Positions 32,842 to 42,472 of a stretch of 64,000 nt of DNA are shown piece by piece. The position numbers were made by a program, and so were the translations under genes. Below the pieces are notes generated by a model. It searched no databases. It saw nothing but the letters and a program-made list of their open reading frames with translations, and was not told where the DNA came from. The DNA is taken from the NCBI RefSeq assembly GCF_025717555.1, contig NZ_JAJIRP010000001.1, positions 496,001-560,000 on the forward strand, read 5' to 3'. How positions within the stretch are numbered: the first letter of the stretch is position 1; the number at the start of each line of letters is the position of its first letter. This DNA comes from Paucibacter sp. B2R-40 (GTDB lineage Bacteria; Pseudomonadota; Gammaproteobacteria; Burkholderiales; Burkholderiaceae_C).

Positions 32842-33438
32842 ATGTCGTTTACAAAAGATAAGCCGGCCAGCGATGCCCTGTTGCTGCTCTTGCTACAAAA
32901 CCTGGCCGGCCAGCCTTTGCCCGAACGCGAGGGGCTGAAGCTGAGGCGGGTCCAGCTAGAGGCCGGCCAGACCTTGTTCGAGGCCGATCAGCCTCACCCT
33001 TATGTCTATCTGGTGCGCAAGGGTCTGCTCAAGCTGCACTATTTGCTGGCGAATGGCGACGAGTGGGTCAAGTCTTTCAGCCACGAGGGCATGTTCTTCG
33101 GCAGCCTGACCGCGCTGAAGGCCGGTGGCCTGAGCAGCTTCGACGTGATGGCCTTGGAGGACAGCGAACTGGAGCGGGTCGACTACTTCGAGCTTGAAGC
33201 CTTGGCCGCGCGCCACCCCGCTTGGCTGCTGGCGCTGTACCGGGCGATGCAACACTTTGCGGCGCTGAAGGAGGCGCGTGAGCGTGAGCTGTTGACCTTG
33301 AACCCCGAGCAGCGCTACGCCGCCTTTGTGCAGGCCCATGCTAGCCTGAGCGAGCGTCTGCCCAAGAAGGACCTGGCCCGCTATCTGGGCGTCACGCCGG
33401 TCAGCCTGAGCCGCATCCGCGCGCGGCTGCGGCCTTGA
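32842..33438 (+). CDS. Crp/Fnr-family transcriptional regulator
   Basis: A 198-residue regulator with an N-terminal cyclic-nucleotide-like domain (GQTLFEADQPHPYVYLVRKG then LLKLHYLLANGDEWVKSF) and a short C-terminal HTH (DLARYLGVTPVSLSRIRARL). No Fnr-type Cys cluster is present. The HTH is shortened compared with full-length Crp, as in many members of this group. It is divergent from the SDR-darcynin pair, which is the probable target. GGGAGG lies 12 nt before the ATG. Confidence 0.88.
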   Translation: MSFTKDKPASDALLLLLLQNLAGQPLPEREGLKLRRVQLEAGQTLFEADQPHPYVYLVRKGLLKLHYLLANGDEWVKSFSHEGMFFGSLTALKAGGLSSFDVMALEDSELERVDYFELEALAARHPAWLLALYRAMQHFAALKEARERELLTLNPEQRYAAFVQAHASLSERLPKKDLARYLGVTPVSLSRIRARLRP

Positions 33439-33462
33439 GCCCGGTCGAACAGGAAAACCAAG

Positions 33463-34140
33463 ATGACCGAGCTCAAGCAGGTATTGGCATTGTTGAAACA
33501 GCAGGCGCGCCCCGAGCAGCTGGGCGCGATGGCCAAATTTGGCCTGACGGGTGATGCGCGGCTGGGGCTGTCTGTGCCGGCGCTGCGGGCCTTGGGCAGG
33601 CAGCTCGGTACGGATCACCCTCTCGCGCTGGCGCTGTGGGACACAGCCATTCCCGATGCGCAAATCTTGGCGGCGCTGCTTGCCGATCCCAAGCAACTGA
33701 GTGTGAGCGAGATGAACCACTGGACCGAGGGCATGCGGGCCTGGGATGTCTGCGATCAGACTTGCCTTAACGCCTTCCGGCGCTCCCCGTTGGCTTGGGC
33801 GCGCATCCCGGTGTGGGCGCGCAGCGACAAGGAGTTCGTCAAGCGTGCGGCCTTCTCGTTGCTGGCAGTGCTGGCCGTGCACGACAAAAAGCGCGCCGAT
33901 GCCGACTTCATCGCTATCTTGCCCTTGATCGCGGCAGCCGCTGACGATGATCGCAACTTCGTCAAGAAGTCGGTCAACTGGGCGCTGCGCCAGATCGGTA
34001 AGCGCTCAAGCCAGCTGCTGCCGCAGGCGATCGCCCTGGCCGAACAGCTGCGCGAGCGACCCGAGAAGGCGGCCCGCTGGATTGCGGCCGATGCCTTGCG
34101 CGAGTTGCGCGCCAAGCAGTCTTCGGTGAAACAGGCCTAG
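33463..34140 (+). CDS. DNA alkylation repair protein, AlkD-like HEAT fold
   Basis: A 225-residue all-helical protein with AlkD features: GDARLGLSVPALRALGRQLG at the start, MNHWTEGMRAWDVCDQTCLN as the family's DxxD/W block and RNFVKKSVNWALRQIGKRS near the end. AlkD proteins remove bulky or cationic alkylated bases with a HEAT-repeat scaffold. It lies 24 nt after the Crp gene. Its TAG overlaps the TAG of the convergent PEP-CTERM gene in a shared CTAG. Confidence 0.88.
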   Translation: MTELKQVLALLKQQARPEQLGAMAKFGLTGDARLGLSVPALRALGRQLGTDHPLALALWDTAIPDAQILAALLADPKQLSVSEMNHWTEGMRAWDVCDQTCLNAFRRSPLAWARIPVWARSDKEFVKRAAFSLLAVLAVHDKKRADADFIAILPLIAAAADDDRNFVKKSVNWALRQIGKRSSQLLPQAIALAEQLRERPEKAARWIAADALRELRAKQSSVKQA

Positions 34141-34796
34141 CGTGCGCAACCGCGTCGCTTGGCCAGCAGGCCAGCCAGGCCCAGCACCATCAGCGCATAG
34201 CTGGCCGGCTCCGGCACCGGGGCTGCGGCCTCGAATTTGAGGTTGTCGACGGCCACCCAATCGCGAAAGTTTCCCGCCGCGACGCCAACCTTGGTAATGC
34301 TGGCGGCGCTAAAGCTCAGTGTTTGCTGGCCGGTCCCGCCTATGGCAGTGACGCTGCCGAGCAAGCTCGCGCCGTTGTAGACAAATAGCCGCGTGTCGGC
34401 CGAGGGCGAGCCGATGCCGGCAAAGTCCATGCTGACCGAGCTGACCGCGGCGCTGAAATTGATCCAGAAGCTGGGGTCGCCGTCTTCCGACTGCCAGCCC
34501 GAGAAGCTGTGCAAGACATTGCCGCTGACCAAAGACGGTCCGCCCAGGCCGGCCACATCGGTGGCGGTCACCGTCATATCGGTGTTGCTGGCCCAGGGCT
34601 TGCCCGAGCTTGAGCTGCCCGAGCCGCTGAAGGCATTGGCAACGAAGTTCACGCCCAGGGCGCTGTACTGTGTGCTCAACAGCGTGCCTTCAACGAGATC
34701 TTCAAACGTGATGATCGTCGTGTCGGCCGCGGCCGAGCCGGCGTTCAGCAGGGTCAGGCCGGCGGCCAGTGCGAGGGAGCTTGAACTGAGCTTCAT
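34137..34796 (-). CDS. PEP-CTERM sorting domain protein
   Basis: A 219-residue exported protein from ATG 34796, with AAGGA upstream. The signal peptide is MKLSSSSLALAAGLTLLNAG. A beta-rich body follows (TTIITFEDLVEGTLL, then VSSVSMDFAGIG) and a C-terminal PEP-CTERM signal VPEPASYALMVLGLAGLL followed by AKRRGC. Such proteins need exosortase, which is not in this window. The body resembles generic PEP-CTERM exopolysaccharide-associated proteins. It is divergent from the metal efflux operon. Confidence 0.92.
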   Translation of the reverse strand: MKLSSSSLALAAGLTLLNAGSAAADTTIITFEDLVEGTLLSTQYSALGVNFVANAFSGSGSSSSGKPWASNTDMTVTATDVAGLGGPSLVSGNVLHSFSGWQSEDGDPSFWINFSAAVSSVSMDFAGIGSPSADTRLFVYNGASLLGSVTAIGGTGQQTLSFSAASITKVGVAAGNFRDWVAVDNLKFEAAAPVPEPASYALMVLGLAGLLAKRRGCAR

Positions 34797-34876
34797 ATCA
34801 ATCAATCCTTTGCAAGTTGGCCGTTCTGCGCGTCGTCAGGATCGGCGATTTCCGCCGTCATGGTAATCAGGGTTGC

Positions 34877-34893
34877 TCCGGAGAAAGTCCGGA
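34877..34893. promoter_or_regulatory. TCCGGA inverted pair upstream of the metal efflux operon
   Basis: TCCGGA (34877-34882) and TCCGGA (34888-34893), separated by GAAAG, form a symmetric 17-nt site 53 nt before the first gene of the RND cluster. It could be an operator for a metal-responsive regulator or a small hairpin. No MerR/ArsR/CopR gene lies directly next to it. Confidence 0.35.
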
Positions 34894-34945
34894 ATTGAGC
34901 GGTCTTGACGTCGCTCATGCGAAGCTTCCGCTAAACTCGCCGCCC

Positions 34946-35305
34946 ATGAACCGCCGCTTCACCGCCTACTTGTTGATGTTCTGCCTGTTTTGGCAGGCGC
35001 TGAGCTGCGCGGGTGCGGCGGTGCTGATGGCCAGCCCGAGTGAAAAGCTGCATGCCAGCTTGCATTTCGAGGGTGCGGCGCATCACCATGCCGCCCATGA
35101 CCATGCCGAGCTTCAATTGGATGAATCGCAGGCTTCGGCCCAGCATCTGATCGATGACGCCTGCGTGCATGCGCCGGCGTTGCTGCCCGTGGTGGCAAGA
35201 CTGCTGCCCGGTTTGGGCCTGGTGGCCCCCTCGGCCCCGCTTCCCATCGCGGCGCCGCTGCCATTTCTGGCCGGTCTTGAGCGACCACCGCGACTGAGCG
35301 CCTGA
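34946..35305 (+). CDS. small His-rich periplasmic protein of the efflux operon
   Basis: A 119-residue protein from ATG 34946 (MNRRFTAYLLMFCLFWQALS), with a signal peptide and a His-rich mature start (HFEGAAHHHAAHDHAELQ). It resembles the small proteins of the CopL/DUF2946 type often found before metal efflux genes. The hydrophobic C-terminal part is Pro/Leu-rich. Metal binding in the periplasm is the natural inference from the His cluster. It opens the RND cluster. Confidence 0.72.
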   Translation: MNRRFTAYLLMFCLFWQALSCAGAAVLMASPSEKLHASLHFEGAAHHHAAHDHAELQLDESQASAQHLIDDACVHAPALLPVVARLLPGLGLVAPSAPLPIAAPLPFLAGLERPPRLSA

Positions 35306-35432
35306 ACCGCAAGTGAAATGCTCGCCTCGGCGGGCAACCTTCGTTCGGCGGCAGGAACTCCTGTCTTTGAGAGACGCTTTTGGCCAAGGCCTGGCGTCAG
35401 CACCTGCCGCTCTCGTCTCTGTCAGGACTATC

Positions 35433-36725
35433 GTGAAAACCCATCCTCGGATAGGGCCTAGGTGCGCTCGCTCGGCTGTGCTGAGCCTGCTCGCAAGTGC
35501 CTGCCTTGCTGCGGCGGCATCCGCCCAGCCTTTGGCCGACTCTGGCCATTCTTCTACTTCTACTACTTCTTCTCTTACCGCCAGGCCCAGCTTGGCGCAA
35601 GCGCTGGACGCGGCCTGGTCGCGCAGTCTTGAGTCTGCCGAGAGCCGCGGTCAGCTCGGCATTGCCCAGGCCGAGCGGCGCGTCGCCGATGCCTGGTTGG
35701 CGGGCGCGCCGGCGCTCGAAATGTCGCAGCGCCAAGGTCGTGGCTCGGCTGCGGCAGGTGCGCGTGAAACCGAAATCGGCTTGCAGCTGCCGCTGTGGCG
35801 CCCCGGGCAACGCCAACTGGGCGCCCAAGCGGCGCAGGTCGAGCAAGACTGGGCGCAGGCCGCAGAGCGCGCGGCCCGCTGGCGGCTGCTGGGCCAGCTG
35901 CGCGAGCTCGGTGGTGGTTTGCGCGCGGCCGAAGCCGACTTGTCGGTGGCCGACTCGCAGACGCAATTGCTGCAGCAACTGTCTCTCGACGTGGCGCGAC
36001 GGGTGCAGGCCGGTGACCTGGCTCCGGCCGACGCGCTGGCCGCCAAGGCCGAATGGCTGGCGGCGCGCTCGTTGCTGGCCGAAGCGGAGCAAAACTTGTT
36101 GGCGCTTCGCTCGACCTGGCAGCTGCTGACCGGCTTCAATGTCGAGCCGCCAGCGGAGGCTTTGCTTGCGCCGCAGGACGGGGCGCAAGCGACAAAGCAT
36201 CCGGCATTGCTGCTCGCCGATTTGAGCGTCGAGCGTGCGCGCCAGCGTGTGGCGCTCGGGAAGGCGCAGCGTGGCGCGCCGCCGGAGCTGGGCATCAGCA
36301 TGCGTCAAGAGCAGCCCGGTCAGGGCCAGTCGGCGCAAAGCAGTGTGGCTTTGAGCTTGCGTCTTCCTCTGGGCAGCGAGCCGCCGCAGCAAACACAGCA
36401 GTTGGCGGCGGCCTTGGCCGAACAAGAACTCGCCCTCGCAACCGCCCAGCGCAGCCGCCTGCAGATCGAAGGCGAGCAAGCCCTTGCACGTGCTCGCGAG
36501 CAATCAGCCGCCGCGCAAGCCGCGGCCGAACGCGAGCGCGCAAGCTTGCTGCGCGAGCGGGCGCGCTTGCTCGACAAATCATTCAAGCTCGGCGAAACCT
36601 CGCTGCCCGACTTGCTGCGTGCCCTCGGTGCCGCCACGCAAGCCGAGTCCGCTGCCGAACGCCAAGCTGCCGCCCATGCGCTGGCGCAGGCGCGGGTCAA
36701 ACAAACATTGGGCCTCTTTCCATGA
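35433..36725 (+). CDS. TolC-family outer-membrane factor of metal efflux (CzcC-like)
   Basis: A 430-residue outer-membrane efflux protein. I chose GTG 35433 because it starts a proper signal peptide (KTHPRIGPRCARSAVLSLLA) and has AGGA upstream; the frame extends to 35313. Two TolC repeats are visible: EIGLQLPLWRPGQRQLGAQA in the first and LSLRLPLGSEPPQQTQQL in the second, each followed by long coiled coils. It ends at GLFP. The stop overlaps the next ATG (ATGA). It forms the outer channel for the RND pump downstream. Confidence 0.88.
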   Translation: MKTHPRIGPRCARSAVLSLLASACLAAAASAQPLADSGHSSTSTTSSLTARPSLAQALDAAWSRSLESAESRGQLGIAQAERRVADAWLAGAPALEMSQRQGRGSAAAGARETEIGLQLPLWRPGQRQLGAQAAQVEQDWAQAAERAARWRLLGQLRELGGGLRAAEADLSVADSQTQLLQQLSLDVARRVQAGDLAPADALAAKAEWLAARSLLAEAEQNLLALRSTWQLLTGFNVEPPAEALLAPQDGAQATKHPALLLADLSVERARQRVALGKAQRGAPPELGISMRQEQPGQGQSAQSSVALSLRLPLGSEPPQQTQQLAAALAEQELALATAQRSRLQIEGEQALARAREQSAAAQAAAERERASLLRERARLLDKSFKLGETSLPDLLRALGAATQAESAAERQAAAHALAQARVKQTLGLFP

Positions 36726-37369
36726 ATACATCTCTTTTTCAAGCAGCAGGGCGTGCGCGCATCCGCAAAGCCTGTGTCGTCGTGTGTTGCAGCCTGGCCG
36801 CCACCTGGGCCTTGGCCGGCCCTGGCGCCCATGGCCCGAACGGCGAGCATCTCGATCAAGCGCCGGCGGCCGGCGCTGCGCATGCGGCAGGCCCGCGCGT
36901 CGAAGCCCAGACTGATTTGTTCGAACTCGTCGCCCGGCTTGGGGCAGGCGAATTGACCCTCATGATCGACCGTTTCGCCAGCAACGAGCCCGTGCTCAAG
37001 GCCGAGGTCGAAGTGGAATCCGGCGCGCTCAAGGCCAAGGCCAAGTTTCAGGCCGACTCGGGCGCTTATGTCCTGAGCGACCCGGCCCTGCTCAAGCTGC
37101 TCGCCACGCCGGGCGAGCACCCATTGCTGATCACCATCGTGGCCGGCGCTGAAACCGACTTGCTGGATGGCGTGTTGCGGACCTCGGCCGCAGATGCTGC
37201 CGGGCTGGACCACGATGCCGAGTTCGGCCACGGCGAGAGTCGCTTCCCGGCTTGGGCGCGCTGGTTGGGTGGGGGCGTGCTGCTGTTGGCACTGCTGTTG
37301 GCACCACGCGGCTGGGTGCGCGTGCGCAAAGCCAGAAAACTTGGCATGAACTCGGGAGCACAAACATGA
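36722..37369 (+). CDS. membrane-anchored periplasmic accessory protein of the efflux operon
   Basis: A 215-residue protein, coupled by ATGA overlaps on both sides. It has a signal-type helix near residues 18-32, the peptide [14 protein letters not shown] right after it, a globular part (LTLMIDRFASNEPVLKAEVE) and a C-terminal transmembrane helix followed by a basic tail (RVRKARKLG). The body resembles part of an adaptor's beta-barrel. The same HGPNGEHLD peptide opens the next protein. I know of no function; a metal-handling or adaptor-assisting role is inferred from location. Confidence 0.7.
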   Translation: MNTSLFQAAGRARIRKACVVVCCSLAATWALAGPGAHGPNGEHLDQAPAAGAAHAAGPRVEAQTDLFELVARLGAGELTLMIDRFASNEPVLKAEVEVESGALKAKAKFQADSGAYVLSDPALLKLLATPGEHPLLITIVAGAETDLLDGVLRTSAADAAGLDHDAEFGHGESRFPAWARWLGGGVLLLALLLAPRGWVRVRKARKLGMNSGAQT

Positions 37370-38490
37370 AGGCATTGACGAGCAAATTCATCAGCGCTTG
37401 CCTGCTTTGGCCCGTGCTGGCCGTATTGCCGGCTCAGGCCGGGCCGGGCGCGCATGGCCCGAACGGTGAGCATCTGGATGCGCCGACGGTGGCCGCTGCC
37501 GATGGTCTGGCTCGGCTGGCCGATGGCAGCGTCAATATGCCCAAGCTGGCGCAGCGCCGTTTGGGGATCAGAACCGTGTTGGCCCCCGAGAGCGAAGCGG
37601 CCGCGACGCTGCTGCTGCCCGGCCGTGTGGTCGCCGACCCGAACGCCAGCGGGCGCGTGCAAGCGACCCATGGTGGCCGCATCGAAGCCGGGCCCAAAGG
37701 TTTGCCGGTGCCCGGCCAAGCGGTGCGTCAGGGCGAGATCCTGGCCTGGGTGCGCCATCATGCCGATCCCTTCGCCGTCGCCTCGCAGCAGGCACAGCGC
37801 GCCGAGCTGCGCGCTGGCCGTGAACTGGCGGAACAGCGCGTCAAGCGTTTGGAGGCGCTCGAAGGCACGGTGCCGGCCAAGGACATCGCGGCGGCGCGGG
37901 TCGAGGCCCAGTCATTGGCTGCGCGGGAGCAGAGTGTTGCCGCCAGCCTGGATGCCCGTGCGCCGCTGCGCGCGCCGGTGTCTGGCGTGATCGCACGCAG
38001 CGAGCTGCAAGTGGGGCGTGTCGTCGAGCCCTCCGAGGTCTTGGTCGAAGTGGTCGACCCGGCGCGCCTGATGGTGGAGGCGAGCACCCCAGACGCTACG
38101 CTGGCCGCGCATATTGCGGGTGCGGAGCTCGCCGGATTGCCGGGTGTCAAGCTGCACTTTCTGGGTGGCGCGCTGGCCTTGCGGGACGGGCTTTTGCCGC
38201 TGAGTTTCAAGGCTCAGATGAGCGGTGGCAGCTTGGCGCTGGGTCAGCCGGTGGAGCTGGTGGTGGCGCTGAAGGAACGTCGCAAAGGCATCGTCTTGCC
38301 GGCCGAGGCGGTGGTGCGTAACCCGGCCAATGAGCGGGTGGTCTGGATCAAGCTCAGCGCCGAGCGCTATATGTCCATGCCGGTGCAAGTGCAGCCGCTG
38401 GACGCGAGCCGGGTCTTGGTGACCAGCGGCCTGTCGCCCGACAACCGCGTCGTCGTTCAAGGCGCCGCCTTGATCGCGCAAATCAGATAG
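37366..38490 (+). CDS. RND periplasmic adaptor (CzcB/CusB-like)
   Basis: A 374-residue membrane fusion protein from ATG 37366, overlapping the previous stop by 4 nt. Signal peptide [20 protein letters not shown] is followed by [14 protein letters not shown]. The lipoyl/barrel halves are [17 protein letters not shown] and [20 protein letters not shown] around a short hairpin; the beta-barrel and membrane-proximal domain end with [20 protein letters not shown]. It links the inner-membrane pump to the CzcC-like channel. Confidence 0.9.
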   Translation: MKALTSKFISACLLWPVLAVLPAQAGPGAHGPNGEHLDAPTVAAADGLARLADGSVNMPKLAQRRLGIRTVLAPESEAAATLLLPGRVVADPNASGRVQATHGGRIEAGPKGLPVPGQAVRQGEILAWVRHHADPFAVASQQAQRAELRAGRELAEQRVKRLEALEGTVPAKDIAAARVEAQSLAAREQSVAASLDARAPLRAPVSGVIARSELQVGRVVEPSEVLVEVVDPARLMVEASTPDATLAAHIAGAELAGLPGVKLHFLGGALALRDGLLPLSFKAQMSGGSLALGQPVELVVALKERRKGIVLPAEAVVRNPANERVVWIKLSAERYMSMPVQVQPLDASRVLVTSGLSPDNRVVVQGAALIAQIR

Positions 38491-38498
38491 GCCGAGCC

Positions 38499-41400
38499 AT
38501 GTTCAATTGGATCGTTAAATTCAGCCTGCACAACCGGCTATTCGTCTTGGCCTTTGCGGCCTTGCTGATGGTGGCCGGCGCCATCACAGCTTGGCGCACG
38601 CCTATCGACGTCTTCCCTGACCTCAACAAGCCGGTGGTCACCGTGCTGACCGAGGCCGGCGGCATGGCGCCCGAGGAGGTCGAGCAACTCATCACCTTCC
38701 CCATGGAAACTGCGCTCACCGGCATGCCCGGCGTGACGCGGGTGCGTTCGACATCGGGGGTTGGCCTGTCCGTCGTCTATGCCGAGTTCGATTGGGGCAG
38801 CGATATCTACCGCAACCGCCAGCTGGTGGCCGAGCGTTTGAGTCAGTTGCGCGAAACCCTGCCCGCCGGTGTCACGCCGACGATGGGGCCGGTCTCGTCC
38901 ATCATGGGCGAGGTGATGCTGATCGCGCTGCCGCTGGACGGCAAGGCCACGCCCATGGCGGCACGCGAGTACGCCGACTTTGTGCTGCGGCCGCGCTTGC
39001 TGGCGATTCCCGGTGTGGCGCAAGTGATCCCGATCGGCGGCGAGGTGCGGCAGATGCGGGTCGAGCCTGACCCGCTGCGGATGGCGCAGCTGGGCGTGTC
39101 GCTGAGTCAGCTCGAGCAGGCCTTGCGCGGTTATGCCGGCAATGCTGGCGGCGGCTTTGTCGATCTGAACAGCCGTGAGTACCTGATTCGCCTGCTGGCC
39201 CGCAGCAACAAGATAGAGGATCTGGCCGGCGTCGCCGTGGCCTGGAAAGACGGCCGGGCCGTTTTGCTGGAGCAGGTGGCCACGGTGCGCTTCGCGGCCG
39301 CTGTCAAGCGTGGAGACGCCGGCTACATGGGCGCGCCGGCGGTGATCGTCAGCGTGCAAAAGCAACCGGCCGCCGACACGGTGCGCCTGAGCGGCCAGAT
39401 CGAAGCGGCCTTGGCTGAACTCAAGCCGGGCCTGCCGCCGGGCTTGGCGGCACCGGTGGTCTTGTTCCGCCAGGCAGACTTCATCAAGGCCTCGATAGGC
39501 AACGTCAGCGAGGCGCTGCGCGACGGCGCCATCATGGTGGCCATCGTGCTGTTTGCGTTCTTGCTGTCCGCGCGTACGACGCTGATTTCGCTGATCGCCA
39601 TTCCGCTGTCCCTGGCCGTTACGGCGCTGGTGTTCCGCTGGCTGGATCAGTCCATCAATGTGATGACTCTGGGCGGTCTGGCGATCGCGATCGGCGAGTT
39701 GGTCGATGACGCGGTCGTCGATGTTGAGAACATCTTGCGCCGCCTGAAGGACAACCGCGCCGCCGCCCAGCCGCGGCCGATCTTGGAGGTGGTGCGCCAA
39801 GCCAGTGTCGAGGTGCGTTCCGGCATCGTCTATGCGACCGTCATCGTGGTGCTGGTGTTTGTGCCGCTGTTCGCGCTGCCCGGCATTGAAGGGCGCTTGT
39901 TCTCGCCACTGGGCATTGCCTATATCGTCTCCATCCTGGCTTCGATGCTGGTGTCGATGACGGTGACGCCGGCGCTGTGCACTTATCTGCTGCCGGGCAT
40001 GAAGCGCCTCGATCATGGCGACAGCCCCTTGGTGCTGAAGTTGAAGGCCTGGGACGCCAAGCTCTTGAATTGGTCCTTCCCGCGCGCCCGCGCCCTGATC
40101 CTGGCGGCCGGCCTCGCGGTGGCGCTGGCCGTGGCCAGCGTGCCCTTCTTCCCGCGCGCGTTTTTGCCGGCTTTCAATGAGGGCAGTTTGGTGCTTTCGC
40201 TCTTGTTCAACCCCGGCACTTCGCTGGCCGAGTCCAATCGCATGGGCGCATTGGCCGAGCAGCTGATCAGCCAGGTGCCGGAGGTGACGAAAGTTGGCCG
40301 GCGCACCGGCCGCGCCGAGCTCGACGAGCATGCCGAGGGCGTGCATTCGGCCGAGATCGATGTGGACCTGGCGCGCGGCGGCAAGGCCGTGGACCGCGAG
40401 GCGGTGATGGCCAAGATACGGGCTCAGTTGGCGGTGCTGCCCGCCCAAGTGGCGATAGGCCAGCCGATCTCGCACCGGCTCGACCATCTTTTGTCCGGTG
40501 TGCGCGCGCAGATCGCGGTGAAGATCTATGGCGATGACACCGACACGCTGCGCGGCTTGGCCGAGCAGATGCGGGTCGGACTGTCTGGCATTCCGGGCCT
40601 GGTGGACTTGACGGTGGAGAAACAGGTCTTGATCCCGCAGGTTTTGGTGCGCATTGATCCGCGCCGACTGGCGCAGACCGGCTTGTCGCCGGGCGAAGCG
40701 GTGCGCGTGCTGCAGGTGCTGACCGATGGCGCCCACGCCGCGCAGATCGTCGACGGCCCGCGTCGCTTCGACCTGGTGCTGCGCTTGGCCGATGGCCAGC
40801 GCGGCCCGCAAGACTTGGCCCGCATGCTGGTTGACACGCCGGCCGGCCGCTTGCCGGTCTCCAGCTTCGCGACGGTCGAAGAATCCGACGGGCCGAACCA
40901 GATTGGTCGCGAGAACGGACGCCGCCGCATCGTCGTCTATGCCAATACCGACGGCGCTGCCGGAACCGATATGGCCCATGTGATTGCAGACATTCGCCAG
41001 GTGGTCGCCAAGACCAATCTGCCCACGGGCAGCTTTATCAGTCTGGAGGGGCAGTTCCAGGCGCAGGAGCAGGCAACGCGATTGATCCTGGGCCTCTCGC
41101 TCGTCTCGCTGACGATGATGTTTCTGGTGCTTTACTCGCGCTACCGCTCGGCCGTGCTGGCGGCCATCATCATGGCGAATATTCCGCTCGCTTTGATCGG
41201 CGCCGTCGCGGCGATGTGGGCCAGCGGTGTCAGCCTGTCGGTGGCGACCATGGTGGGCTTCATCACGCTGGCCGGTATCGCGACGCGCAATGGCATCCTG
41301 AAGATCAGTCACTACATCAATCTGTGCCGATTCGAAGGCGAAGTCTTCGATCAGAAGATGATCGTGCGGGGTTCGCTGGAGCGCCTCACGCCGGTCTTGA

Positions 41401-41648
41401 TGACGGCGCTGGTGGCAGCCTTCGCGCTGACGCCGCTGCTGTTCGCCGGTGATGCGCCGGGCAAGGAAATTCTGCACCCGGTGGCGGTGGTGATCTTTGG
41501 TGGCCTGATCAGCTCGACCCTGCTCGATACTTTGCTCACGCCGCTCTTGTTCTGGCGCTTGGGTCAGAATGCGACCGAGCGGCTGCTGCAGGACGATGAA
41601 GGTGGCGAAGCCGGCGACGCTAGTTACCAGGCGCGCGAGGCGTTTTGA
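38499..41648 (+). CDS. heavy-metal efflux RND pump (CzcA/CusA family)
   Basis: A 1049-residue inner-membrane RND protein with 12 predicted helices and two large periplasmic loops. It starts [20 protein letters not shown] and has [20 protein letters not shown], the HME-family block. The helix-4 motif is [20 protein letters not shown], with adjacent Asp residues for proton relay. That motif differs from the DFGMIVDGAVV type of zinc pumps and the AIGAMVDAAIV type of copper pumps. The metal therefore cannot be named; a divergent HME subgroup is likely. It lies 8 nt after the adaptor gene. Confidence 0.93.
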   Translation: MFNWIVKFSLHNRLFVLAFAALLMVAGAITAWRTPIDVFPDLNKPVVTVLTEAGGMAPEEVEQLITFPMETALTGMPGVTRVRSTSGVGLSVVYAEFDWGSDIYRNRQLVAERLSQLRETLPAGVTPTMGPVSSIMGEVMLIALPLDGKATPMAAREYADFVLRPRLLAIPGVAQVIPIGGEVRQMRVEPDPLRMAQLGVSLSQLEQALRGYAGNAGGGFVDLNSREYLIRLLARSNKIEDLAGVAVAWKDGRAVLLEQVATVRFAAAVKRGDAGYMGAPAVIVSVQKQPAADTVRLSGQIEAALAELKPGLPPGLAAPVVLFRQADFIKASIGNVSEALRDGAIMVAIVLFAFLLSARTTLISLIAIPLSLAVTALVFRWLDQSINVMTLGGLAIAIGELVDDAVVDVENILRRLKDNRAAAQPRPILEVVRQASVEVRSGIVYATVIVVLVFVPLFALPGIEGRLFSPLGIAYIVSILASMLVSMTVTPALCTYLLPGMKRLDHGDSPLVLKLKAWDAKLLNWSFPRARALILAAGLAVALAVASVPFFPRAFLPAFNEGSLVLSLLFNPGTSLAESNRMGALAEQLISQVPEVTKVGRRTGRAELDEHAEGVHSAEIDVDLARGGKAVDREAVMAKIRAQLAVLPAQVAIGQPISHRLDHLLSGVRAQIAVKIYGDDTDTLRGLAEQMRVGLSGIPGLVDLTVEKQVLIPQVLVRIDPRRLAQTGLSPGEAVRVLQVLTDGAHAAQIVDGPRRFDLVLRLADGQRGPQDLARMLVDTPAGRLPVSSFATVEESDGPNQIGRENGRRRIVVYANTDGAAGTDMAHVIADIRQVVAKTNLPTGSFISLEGQFQAQEQATRLILGLSLVSLTMMFLVLYSRYRSAVLAAIIMANIPLALIGAVAAMWASGVSLSVATMVGFITLAGIATRNGILKISHYINLCRFEGEVFDQKMIVRGSLERLTPVLMTALVAAFALTPLLFAGDAPGKEILHPVAVVIFGGLISSTLLDTLLTPLLFWRLGQNATERLLQDDEGGEAGDASYQAREAF

Positions 41649-41660
41649 TAATAAGGTCTA

Positions 41661-41687
41661 GCGGCGCCTCCTCGTGAAGTGCGCCGC
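41661..41687 (+). other. intercistronic hairpin after the RND pump
   Basis: GCGGCGC (41661-41667) and GCGCCGC (41681-41687) pair perfectly across a 13-nt loop. There is no T-run, so it is more likely an mRNA-stability or partial-termination hairpin separating the pump from the small periplasmic genes than a true terminator. Confidence 0.5.
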
Positions 41688-41708
41688 ATTCAATCGAGAG
41701 AATTCAAT

Positions 41709-42092
41709 ATGCTGACTATGAAGTACTGGGCTCAAGCCCTGGTTCTGGGCCTGAGCGCTCTGACCCTCAACACAGCCAACGCGCATGGTGCGGCCAAGCC
41801 GCAGCATGGCGGCGTGGTGCAGACCGCCAATGACGTCAGCTTCGAGTTGGTGCTGCTAGCCGATGGCGCGCTGATTTATCTGGTGGACCATGATGAGCCG
41901 ATGCCTTCGGTGGGCATCATCGGTAAGCTGACGGTGCTCAATGGCACTGCCAAGAGCGAGGCCGAGCTTAAGGCCGCTGGTGATAACAAGCTCGAAGCCC
42001 GCGGCATCAAGATCGCCAGTGGCGCCAAGGTGGTGGCGACCTTGAACAATGTTGAAGGCAAGACGGTCACGGTCCGTTTTGCGATCAAATGA
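41709..42092 (+). CDS. small periplasmic protein of the efflux operon
   Basis: A 127-residue protein from ATG 41709; ATG 41718 is an alternative. The signal peptide ends at NTANAHG, and the mature start HGAAKPQHGGVVQTANDVSF has three His, as in other accessory proteins of metal efflux operons. The rest is beta-rich (YLVDHDEPMPSVGIIGKLTV). Metal binding is inferred. It overlaps the next gene by 4 nt. Confidence 0.75.
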   Translation: MLTMKYWAQALVLGLSALTLNTANAHGAAKPQHGGVVQTANDVSFELVLLADGALIYLVDHDEPMPSVGIIGKLTVLNGTAKSEAELKAAGDNKLEARGIKIASGAKVVATLNNVEGKTVTVRFAIK

Positions 42093-42472
42093 AGCGGCCT
42101 CTATCGTTGACCGTCGGTTTGGCGTTCGGCCTTGCGCTACTCGGCACTCAAGTGCGTGCCGAGTTGATCGAGATTCAATGGAACGAAGCCGGGCGGTTTG
42201 AGCATGCCAAGCCATTGGCTCCGGGCAAGTTTGTTGAGATCTGCGGCAAGCTGGACAAAACAAGGCCGGTCAGCTGGCAGTTCGGCGCCGAGCGGCCGCT
42301 GAACTTCAACATTCACTTTCATGAAGGCGAGAAGGTCACTTACCCGGCCAAGGTCGAGGGCGCTACTGCCGCGTCGGGTCTGTTGAAAATCGTCAGCGAA
42401 CATGACTATTGCTGGATGTGGTCGAACAAATCGGATCAAGCCATTGAGCTCAAGCTGAGCTTGAGCCGCTAA
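42089..42472 (+). CDS. small periplasmic protein of the efflux operon
   Basis: A 127-residue exported protein (signal MKRPLSLTVGLAFGLALLGT). The mature part is beta-rich with FNIHFHEGEKVTYPAKVEG and an aromatic C-terminus EHDYCWMWSNKSDQ. His, Cys and Met residues near the end could bind a metal. It starts in the stop of the previous gene (ATGA) and is convergent with the sensor kinase, the two stops overlapping. Unknown family. Confidence 0.72.
   Translation: MKRPLSLTVGLAFGLALLGTQVRAELIEIQWNEAGRFEHAKPLAPGKFVEICGKLDKTRPVSWQFGAERPLNFNIHFHEGEKVTYPAKVEGATAASGLLKIVSEHDYCWMWSNKSDQAIELKLSLSR

Noticed and set aside
38538-41477. 979-codon open frame antisense to the RND pump
   Set aside because: It is a frame shadow of a high-GC gene: low-complexity His/Gln/Arg composition, no domain, and the plus-strand protein is a clear RND pump.
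42469-42472. Control of the metal efflux operon by the adjacent QseBC-like system
   Set aside because: The two units are convergent and the only matching regulator box found is at the SHP promoter, not upstream of the efflux genes.
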